Assembly: GCF_003797185.1 (NCBI RefSeq)
Contig: NZ_RKMH01000003.1
Span: forward strand, 124,001-188,000
Direction of reading: 5' to 3'
From: Gordonia oryzae
Lineage (GTDB): Bacteria; Actinomycetota; Actinomycetes; Mycobacteriales; Mycobacteriaceae
DNA length: 64,000 nt
Below, one piece after another: positions 56,189-64,000 of the stretch. The translations under genes were made by a program, and so were the position numbers. Below the pieces are notes generated by a model. It was not told the DNA's origin. It ran no database searches and worked only from the letters and a program-made list of their open reading frames with translations. Numbering within the stretch: position 1 is the stretch's first letter; each line of letters begins with the position of its first letter.

Positions 56189-56286
56189 GGGGCGAGTCTA
56201 GTGGCACCGCCGGACAGCGAGCGGTTCACCCTGCGCGCCCTGGCGGATCGCACGCCCCGATCGTCGTGGAATACTCATCATTCGCA

Positions 56287-56931
56287 ATGACTACTTCTGA
56301 TACCCGTCCCAGTGCCTGGTCACTGACCATCGCCGACATCACCCAGGCGGCGGTGTTCGCCGCGCTGATCGCCGCACTCGGCCTGCCCGGCACTATCACC
56401 GTGGGCACCGCCGGCGTGCCGATCACCTTCCAGACGCTCGGCGTGATGCTCGCCGGGGCGATCCTCGGCCCCAAGAAGGGCACGCTGTCGGTAGTCATCT
56501 TCATGGTGCTCGCGATCGCCGGTCTGCCGATCCTCTCCGGTGGCCGTAACGGCTTGACGGCGTTGAGCTCCCCCACCGCGGGCTTCTTCGTCGGCTTCGG
56601 TCCGGGAGTGATCGTCATCGGCGTACTGACCGCGCTGATGATGTGGACGCGCACCCGATCGCAGGCGGTGCCGCGGTATCGGGTGTTGCCCGGCATCGTG
56701 ATCAACATCATCGGCGGCATCCTCGTGGTGTACATCTGCGGCACCATCGGCCTGATGATCCGCGCCGACATGACGCTATGGGCGGCGATCGCCGCGAACG
56801 GCTGGTTCATCCTCGGCGACACGATCAAGGCCGTCGTCACCGCTGTGGTCGCCGCGCAGGTCCACCGCGGATGGCCGGGTCTGATCGGCCCGCTGCGGCG
56901 ACCGACCCGCGAGGCCTCCCCGTCGAACTGA
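56287..56931 (+). CDS. bioY: biotin ECF transporter S component
   Basis: Membrane protein of 214 residues with about six spans that binds biotin. Family marks are IADITQAAVFAALIAALGLPG, ITVGTAGVPITFQTLGVMLAG, LTALSSPTAGFFVGFGPG and the C-terminal LGDTIKAVVTAVVAAQV. ATG 56287 is the start; GTG 56266 would add seven residues. First gene of bioYMN, divergent from guaA across about 78 bp. Confidence 0.94.
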   Translation: MTTSDTRPSAWSLTIADITQAAVFAALIAALGLPGTITVGTAGVPITFQTLGVMLAGAILGPKKGTLSVVIFMVLAIAGLPILSGGRNGLTALSSPTAGFFVGFGPGVIVIGVLTALMMWTRTRSQAVPRYRVLPGIVINIIGGILVVYICGTIGLMIRADMTLWAAIAANGWFILGDTIKAVVTAVVAAQVHRGWPGLIGPLRRPTREASPSN

Positions 56932-56950
56932 CCGCGACCGGACCGCCATC

Positions 56951-57625
56951 GTGATCGAGTTCTGCGACATCACCCACGCCTTCGGTGCCCGCACAGTGTT
57001 GCGCGAGGTGTCACTGACCCTGCCGGAACACCGAATCGGGATCGTCGGCGCCAACGGAAGCGGCAAATCGACCCTGGTGCGAATGATCAACGCGCTGGTC
57101 ATCCCCGACCACGGCAGCGTGACCGTGAACGGGATCGACGCACGACACCACAAGCGGCGCGTCCGACGTGAGGTCGGCTTCATCTTCTCCGACCCCGACC
57201 GGCAGATCATCATGCCGACCGTCGCCGAGGACATCGAACTCTCCCTCACCCGCACCGATCTGAGCAGAACCGAACGCGCCGAACGCACCCGGACGGTGCT
57301 CGACCGGTTCGGATTGGCCGACCACGCCAACTCCCCCGCCGGACGGCTCTCCGGCGGCCAGAAACAACTCCTCGCCCTGGCATCGGTGTTCGTCACCCAA
57401 CCTGCGGTGATCGTCGCCGACGAACCGACCACCTTGCTGGATCTGCGCAACGCCCGCATGTTGCGCACGGTGTTCGCCGGACTGACCGAGCAACTCATCG
57501 TCGTCAGTCACGATCTCGATCTCGTCGCCGACTTCGACCGCGTACTGGTGATGGACGACGGACGCATCGTCGCCGACGACGAGCCCACACCGGCGCTGCG
57601 TCACTACCGGAAGATGATGACGTGA
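56951..57625 (+). CDS. bioM: biotin ECF transporter ATPase
   Basis: ATP-binding subunit of 224 residues energising BioY. Walker A is GANGSGKSTLV (about 34-44), the signature LSGGQKQLLALAS (about 134-146), Walker B VIVADEPTTLLDL and the switch VVSHDLDLVADF. Start GTG 56951, 19 bp after bioY. Its stop overlaps the bioN start (GTGA). Confidence 0.95.
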   Translation: MIEFCDITHAFGARTVLREVSLTLPEHRIGIVGANGSGKSTLVRMINALVIPDHGSVTVNGIDARHHKRRVRREVGFIFSDPDRQIIMPTVAEDIELSLTRTDLSRTERAERTRTVLDRFGLADHANSPAGRLSGGQKQLLALASVFVTQPAVIVADEPTTLLDLRNARMLRTVFAGLTEQLIVVSHDLDLVADFDRVLVMDDGRIVADDEPTPALRHYRKMMT

Positions 57626-58224
57626 ATCCGCCGGGCACCTACCATCCGGGACACTCACCGCTGCACCGGCTCTCGCCGGGAATCAAGCTGACCGGACTCG
57701 CTGCGGCGATCCTGGCGATCTCGCTGGCCGTACGCTCACTGTCCGCGCTGGGCATTGCCGCACTCGCCGTGGCGGCGCTCTACGCACTGGCCGGGATCGG
57801 CCCGGTCATCGCCTGGCGACAGTTCCGGCCCACCCTGTGGATCCTGGTGTTCATCTTCGCTTTCCAGTCGATCGTCACCGACGCCCGGCGCGCCGTGCTC
57901 GTGTGCGCAATCCTGGCACTGTCGGTGCTGCTGGCGGCGGTGGTCACCCTGACCACCCGGACCACCGACATGCTCGACTCTGTGACGCGCGGACTGCAGC
58001 CCTTGCGGCGCTTCGGGGTTCGTACCGACCTCATCGCGATCGCCCTGGCACTCACGATCCGCACGATCCCCCTGATGGTCGAGATCGCCGGTCAGGTCGA
58101 CGAGGCCCGACGGGCTCGCGGCCTTCGCCCCGGACCGCGAATCCTGGTGGCGCCCATCGTGCTCAGCGCCCTGCGTACCGCCGATGGATTTGCCGAAAGC
58201 CTCTCGGCACGCGGCCTGGACTGA
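57622..58224 (+). CDS. bioN: biotin ECF transporter transmembrane subunit
   Basis: Energy-coupling transmembrane protein of 200 residues with about five spans. The coupling-helix motif is DEARRARGLRPGP (about 157-169), one of the Ala-Arg-Gly signatures of EcfT proteins; STP/SPGIKL and SLSARGLD flank the core. GTG 57622 is coupled to bioM. The 36-bp tandem repeat starts 3 bp after its stop. Confidence 0.93.
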   Translation: MNPPGTYHPGHSPLHRLSPGIKLTGLAAAILAISLAVRSLSALGIAALAVAALYALAGIGPVIAWRQFRPTLWILVFIFAFQSIVTDARRAVLVCAILALSVLLAAVVTLTTRTTDMLDSVTRGLQPLRRFGVRTDLIAIALALTIRTIPLMVEIAGQVDEARRARGLRPGPRILVAPIVLSALRTADGFAESLSARGLD

Positions 58225-58227
58225 CCG

Positions 58228-58325
58228 CCCGCTCGCTACGCTCCCGGCGCCGAACCCACCCGGCCCGCTCGCTACGCTCCCGGCGCCGAACCCACCCGGC
58301 CCGCTCGCTACGCTCCCGGCGCCGA
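58228..58325. repeat. 36-bp tandem repeat between bioN and the choD-like gene
   Basis: A 36-bp unit beginning CCCGCTCGCTACGCTCCCGG is repeated at 58228, 58264 and 58300 (third copy partial, to about 58325). The copies are nearly identical. The third contains the stop codon (CTA on the plus strand, 58308-58310) and the last few codons of the choD-like gene, so the repeat is joined to that gene's 3' end. Confidence 0.92.
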
Positions 58326-60068
58326 GACGCGCTGCTCAACCGGGGTGATCGGCAACCGCAACGCCCCCGGCGCATCCGCGGGCACCACCGGCGCGACAGG
58401 TTCCACCGGTTGCAGACGCGTGTATCCCGCGCCCTGTTCCGGCCTGGTGTCGATGTCACCCTTGTTGGGCCAGAACGCCATTGCGCGCTCAGCCTGGGCG
58501 CAGATCGACAACGACGGATTCACACCGAGATTGGCCGAGATCGACGCGCCGTCGGTGATGTGCAGCGTGGGGTAGTTCCAGACGCGGTGATAGGGGTCGA
58601 TGACACCGTTCGCCGGATCGTCGGAGATCGCGCATCCACCGAGATAGTGGGCGGTCAGCGGCATGTTGACGATGTCGCCCCACGTGCCGCCGGCCATCCC
58701 GCCCGGGAGTTTGTCGGCGATCCGACGAGTGGCCTCGTTGCCTTTGGGAATCCAGGTCGGATTGGGCTCACCGATCCCCTGCCTGCTGGTGATGTAGCGC
58801 AGGGGTCCGCGTTTGCGGACGAAGGTTGTCAGCGAATTGTTGTTGTTCTGCATCACCAGCGCGATCACGGTGCGCTGACTCCACTTGCGCACCACCAGAA
58901 GCCGGGCGAGCAGGAATGGGTTGCGGGCCACCGCGCGCAGGAACTGTCCGAATCGTCGGGCCGGGGCGCCGCCGTCGGTGAGCAGTGTCTGAAGATAGGC
59001 GATGGCGTTGGAGCCCTTGCCGTACCGGACGGGCTCGATGTGCGTGTTCGGCTCCGGGTGGAACGACGAGGTGATCGCAACACCGTGCGAATAGTCGTGC
59101 CGGGGATCGTATTTCGCCGAATTGGCGCCGAGGATGGATTCGGAGTTGGTGCGGGTCAATCGCCCCATGGCATCCGAGATCGCGGGCAGGGTGCGCTGCT
59201 TGGCGTGGTGGAGCAGATGTTGAGTGTTGAAGGTGCCCGCCGCGACGATCACCTGCGACGCGGTGTAGGTGCGGCTGCGTCGGCCCAGAGGGCCCCACGA
59301 CGACGACCCATGCGTGCTCACCGCCCAGGTACCGTCGGCGCGTCGCGACAGTCCGTCGACGGTGGTGCGGTCGATGATCGTCGCCCCGTGGCGTTCGGCC
59401 AGCCCCAGGTAGTTCTTCATCAGAGTGTTCTTGGCGCCGACCCGGCACCCGGTCATGCAGGCGCCGCATTCGGTGCACGCGGTGCGCTCGGGTCCCGCCC
59501 CGCCGAAGTACGGGTCGGGGACGGTCTGTCCGGGGCGGCCGGCCAGACCGACCTTCTCCCCGAAGAACACACCGACCGGGGTCAAGGTGAAGGTGTCGCC
59601 GACACCCATGTCGTCGGCGACCTCACGCATGATGCGGTCCGATTCGGTGAACGTTGGATTGCTGACCACCCCGAGCATCCGCCGCGCCTGGTCGTAGTAC
59701 GGCGACAGTTCGTCTTCCCAATCGGTGATGTGATTCCACTGCGGATCGGTGAAGAACGGGGTGGGCGGCTTGTACAAGGTGTTCGCGTAATTGAGCGACC
59801 CTCCGCCCACGCCCGCACCCGCGAGAATCATCACGTCCTTGAGTGCGTGTATGCGCTGGATTCCGTACAGGCCGAGCTTGGGCGCCCAGAGCCACTTGTT
59901 GAGCCGCCAACTCGTCTTCGCGAAGTCCTCATCGTCGAAGCGGCGACCCGCTTCGACGACGCCGACGCGATACCCCTTCTCGACCAGGCGCAACGCACTG
60001 ACACTGCCGCCGAAGCCGGAACCGATGATGAGTACGTCAAAGTCGGGTGAATCATGGTGGGCTGCCAT
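58308..60068 (-). CDS. choD: GMC oxidoreductase, ChoD-like, with ferredoxin-like Cys motif
   Basis: FAD enzyme of 586 residues annotated in mycobacteria as cholesterol oxidase ChoD (Rv3409c). FAD motif: LIIGSGFGGSVSALRL (about 13-28); GAGVGGGSLNYANTL (about 84-98); C-terminal HYLGGCAISDDPANGVIDPYHRVWNYPTLHITDG. Residues 198-208 (CTECGACMTGC) hold four cysteines in a CxxCxxCxxxC array like a [4Fe-4S] ferredoxin site. The upstream TAGAAT sits so that transcription could start at ATG 60068 itself (leaderless). Whether the true substrate is cholesterol is uncertain. The stop lies inside the 36-bp repeat. Confidence 0.85.
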   Translation of the reverse strand: MAAHHDSPDFDVLIIGSGFGGSVSALRLVEKGYRVGVVEAGRRFDDEDFAKTSWRLNKWLWAPKLGLYGIQRIHALKDVMILAGAGVGGGSLNYANTLYKPPTPFFTDPQWNHITDWEDELSPYYDQARRMLGVVSNPTFTESDRIMREVADDMGVGDTFTLTPVGVFFGEKVGLAGRPGQTVPDPYFGGAGPERTACTECGACMTGCRVGAKNTLMKNYLGLAERHGATIIDRTTVDGLSRRADGTWAVSTHGSSSWGPLGRRSRTYTASQVIVAAGTFNTQHLLHHAKQRTLPAISDAMGRLTRTNSESILGANSAKYDPRHDYSHGVAITSSFHPEPNTHIEPVRYGKGSNAIAYLQTLLTDGGAPARRFGQFLRAVARNPFLLARLLVVRKWSQRTVIALVMQNNNNSLTTFVRKRGPLRYITSRQGIGEPNPTWIPKGNEATRRIADKLPGGMAGGTWGDIVNMPLTAHYLGGCAISDDPANGVIDPYHRVWNYPTLHITDGASISANLGVNPSLSICAQAERAMAFWPNKGDIDTRPEQGAGYTRLQPVEPVAPVVPADAPGALRLPITPVEQRVSAPGA

Positions 60069-60124
60069 GTGGATCATTCTAACGCCGATTGTCACATTAA
60101 GTGATGGGGGTCGGGTGTCCATCC

Positions 60125-61267
60125 TCAGCGGTGGATGGTCAGTCCGACCTTCTGGAACTCCTTGAGATCGGAGTACCCTGCTTTGGCCATCGAACGACGC
60201 AGTGCACCAACAAGATTCAACTCCCCAAAGGGGTCAGCGGACGGGCCGGTGAGTATCTCTTCGAGGGTCGGCCGGCCCTCGGGCGTGGCCACCTGCAACA
60301 TCGCCCCACGTGGGGTGTCGGGATGCGCGGCCGCCGATGGCCAGTACCAGCCCTGCCCCGGGGCCTGCGCCGCAGCAGCCAGCGGAGTGCCGAGCACGGC
60401 CGCGTCGGCTCCACAGGCGATCGCCTTGGCGAGATCGCCGGAGTTGTGGATGTCGCCGTCGGCGATGACGTGCACGTACCGTCCGCCGGTCTCATCGAGG
60501 TAGTCCCGGCGGGCGGCGGCGGCGTCGGCGATCGCGGTGGCCATCGGCACCCCGATACCCAGCACCTCGCCGGTGGTGGTCGCACCTGCGGTGGAACCGT
60601 AACCGACGATGACGCCCGCAGCACCGGTGCGCATCAGGTGCAGTGCGGTGCGATGATCGTGCACCCCGCCGGCGATGACAGGGATATCGAGCTCGGCGAT
60701 GAACGTCTTGAGGTTGAGCGGATGCTCGGCGCCCTGCGCGACATGCTCGGCGGAGATGATCGTGCCGTGCACCACCAGCACCTCCACACCACCGGCCACC
60801 AGGGCCGGGGTCAGCTCGGGTGCGTGCTGGGGGCTGACACGCACCGCGGTGGTCACCCCGGCCTCGCGGATGGTGGCCACGGCCGCACCGAGCAGATCGG
60901 GATCCAGCGGTGCCGCATGCAGTTGCTGCAGGCGCCGCACCGCGGCCTGCGGATCGGGATCGGTGGCGGCCACGTCGACCAACTCGGCGATCGTGTCCTC
61001 GACGTCGCGATGACGGGCCCAAAGTCCTTCACCGTTGATGACGCCGAGAGCGCCCAGTCGTCCGAGTTCGATGGCCACCGCAGGCGACACCAGGGCGTCG
61101 GTTGGGTGACTCAGGATCGGCGCCTCGAAACGGTAGGCGTCGATCTGCCAAGCCGTCGAAACATCCTTGGACGACCGGGTCCGACGCGACGGAACGATGC
61201 TGATGTCATCGAGTTCGAAGGTCTGCCGCGCCGTCCGGCCCATGCCGAGGTCCACGAGGTCACGCAC
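60125..61267 (-). CDS. guaB3: GuaB3 family IMP dehydrogenase-related protein
   Basis: TIM-barrel protein of 380 residues without CBS domains, N-terminus GMGRTARQTFELDDISIVPSRRTRSSKDVSTAW. In the catalytic loop the text is VGYGSTAGATTTGEVLGIGVP; the IMP dehydrogenase Cys (GSICTTR in GuaB2) is absent. It may be a regulatory or divergent paralogue, and activity should not be assumed. Starts at GTG 61267, 117 bp downstream of the guaB2 stop. The same order is found in mycobacteria. Confidence 0.92.
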   Translation of the reverse strand: MRDLVDLGMGRTARQTFELDDISIVPSRRTRSSKDVSTAWQIDAYRFEAPILSHPTDALVSPAVAIELGRLGALGVINGEGLWARHRDVEDTIAELVDVAATDPDPQAAVRRLQQLHAAPLDPDLLGAAVATIREAGVTTAVRVSPQHAPELTPALVAGGVEVLVVHGTIISAEHVAQGAEHPLNLKTFIAELDIPVIAGGVHDHRTALHLMRTGAAGVIVGYGSTAGATTTGEVLGIGVPMATAIADAAAARRDYLDETGGRYVHVIADGDIHNSGDLAKAIACGADAAVLGTPLAAAAQAPGQGWYWPSAAAHPDTPRGAMLQVATPEGRPTLEEILTGPSADPFGELNLVGALRRSMAKAGYSDLKEFQKVGLTIHR

Positions 61268-61383
61268 CGGTTGCGCCTTTCTGTCCGGCGCACGGTCATC
61301 TTGCCACGCGCGCCACGAGGGTCTTCTGGGCCCGCCTCACATGCGGACCGGTGAACTTGCGGTGAGGAGTCGTCGAGGCGAAC

Positions 61384-63431
<2,048 letters not shown>

Positions 63432-63488
63432 GCTGATCGGTCACGGGTCACGGTCGGGTGGCATCGCCGGTATCCCCATCGGCGTCGA

Positions 63489-64000
63489 TCAGCCGGCCGG
63501 CGTGGTCGGCGCCGTCGTCGAGGGTGGTGAACCGGCTGTCGTGGTCGTGGTCGGTCGGGTCGTGGGTGCGGTGCTCGGCGTCGACGATGTCTCCAAGGGA
63601 GCCGTGGTCTGATCCGAGGGCTGCGGAGTACCGGTTTCGACGCCACTGACATCAGGAGCCGTGACGCCCGGGCGCGGCGACGTCGGCACTGTGGGCGCGG
63701 CCGACTCGTCGGATTGCAGGCGGGTGATCCATTGATTCATCTGATCCCGGGTTTGCACGTCGCGCACCGGGCCCATCTTGGTCTGCGCCCGCGCAATGAG
63801 CTGCTGCGCCTGGGCGACATCACCCGAGGCAAGCGCCGCCTCGGCCTGCTCGAGATCTGCACGCACGTCATAGGCGGCCTGTGTCTCCGACGCAGCCTGC
63901 GCGAACACGACCTTCTTGACACCCCACAGTGAATCGCCCGGCTGGGCCCCCTCGCTCACCACGGTCAGACCGGCCGCGGCGACCACCGCAATCGCAGCCG
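63489..64000 (-). CDS. rsdA: anti-sigma-D factor RsdA-like protein, 5'-truncated by window edge
   Basis: C-terminal about 170 residues only. The visible part begins in the membrane span (AAIAVVAAAGLTVV) and continues into a helical external region (LWGVKKVVFAQAASETQAAYDVRADLEQAEAAL) and a Thr/Pro/Ser-rich tail. The cytoplasmic sigma-binding domain is outside the window. The position next to the Rv3412-like gene and guaB2 matches M. tuberculosis rsdA (Rv3413c), with sigD expected beyond the edge. Confidence 0.8.
   Translation of the reverse strand, partial: AAIAVVAAAGLTVVSEGAQPGDSLWGVKKVVFAQAASETQAAYDVRADLEQAEAALASGDVAQAQQLIARAQTKMGPVRDVQTRDQMNQWITRLQSDESAAPTVPTSPRPGVTAPDVSGVETGTPQPSDQTTAPLETSSTPSTAPTTRPTTTTTAGSPPSTTAPTTPAG

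Noticed and set aside
58228-58325. CRISPR array
   Set aside because: Units are directly tandem with no unique spacers between them, and no cas genes are in the window.
58163-58459. Minus-strand frame rich in RRERSERAGWV repeats
   Set aside because: It is only the translation of the 36-bp tandem repeat in another frame.

Overview
The window is high-GC DNA from an actinobacterium of the order Mycobacteriales. It encodes a mycobacterial-type succinate dehydrogenase, the DnaE2/ImuA'/ImuB mutasome, GuaB2/GuaB3, a fatty acyl-CoA reductase of the AcrA1 type, a SAM-IV riboswitch and a type VII secretion-like substrate pair. Gene order follows long stretches of the M. tuberculosis H37Rv map as I remember it (Rv3305c-Rv3319, Rv3330-Rv3341, Rv3355c-Rv3356c, Rv3370c, Rv3391-Rv3396c, Rv3409c-Rv3413c), with local insertions. 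A Gordonia-like genome is my best guess; the genus is inferred, not shown.

Layout. 1-10.2 kb: nucleoside and base salvage (PNP, upp, and a translationally coupled cdd-deoA-add operon), interrupted by an EspC-like/NlpC-P60 pair and an acidic conserved protein. 10.2-13.9 kb: sdhCDAB, ending in a perfect 18-bp-stem hairpin, with a possible IdeR box between cdd and sdhC. 14.1-23.4 kb: a putative polyamine or amine catabolic island (permease, universal stress protein, glutamine-amidotransferase-like protein, FAD amine oxidase, aminoaldehyde dehydrogenase, Lrp/AsnC regulator, aminotransferase) with about 720 bp of decayed coding DNA inside it. 23.4-31.8 kb: a DD-carboxypeptidase, a YihY-type membrane protein, trpS, an exonuclease III homologue, bfd-bfr behind two iron-box-like sites, an MFS carrier and a secreted PE-PPE-domain hydrolase. 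32.0-34.8 kb: a SAM-IV riboswitch followed by metY-metX. 34.8-39.8 kb: a membrane-anchored Hsp70-like protein, DUF3017-folD, a threonine-dehydratase-like enzyme, trmL and a DUF167 protein. 39.8-49.2 kb: dnaE2, acrA1, a frameshifted PLP-enzyme remnant, imuB, imuA' and a radical SAM protein; dnaE2 and imuA' each have a LexA-like box. 49.3-54.5 kb: a Ser/Thr kinase and a divergent PspC-kinase/LuxR-regulator versus PspC/LiaF-like envelope-stress locus. 54.6-64 kb: guaA, the biotin ECF transporter bioYMN, a ChoD-like GMC oxidoreductase with a ferredoxin-like cysteine motif, guaB3, guaB2, a DUF5319 protein and the 3' end of an anti-sigma-D (RsdA-like) gene.

Most operons are translationally coupled through ATGA or GTGA overlaps. 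I found no tRNA or rRNA gene, insertion sequence, prophage or CRISPR array. The most unusual items are the secretion-like hydrolase pair, the membrane-anchored Hsp70-type ATPase, the regulatory sites (SAM-IV, iron boxes, LexA boxes), the two decayed loci, and several short-period tandem repeats at gene 3' ends.
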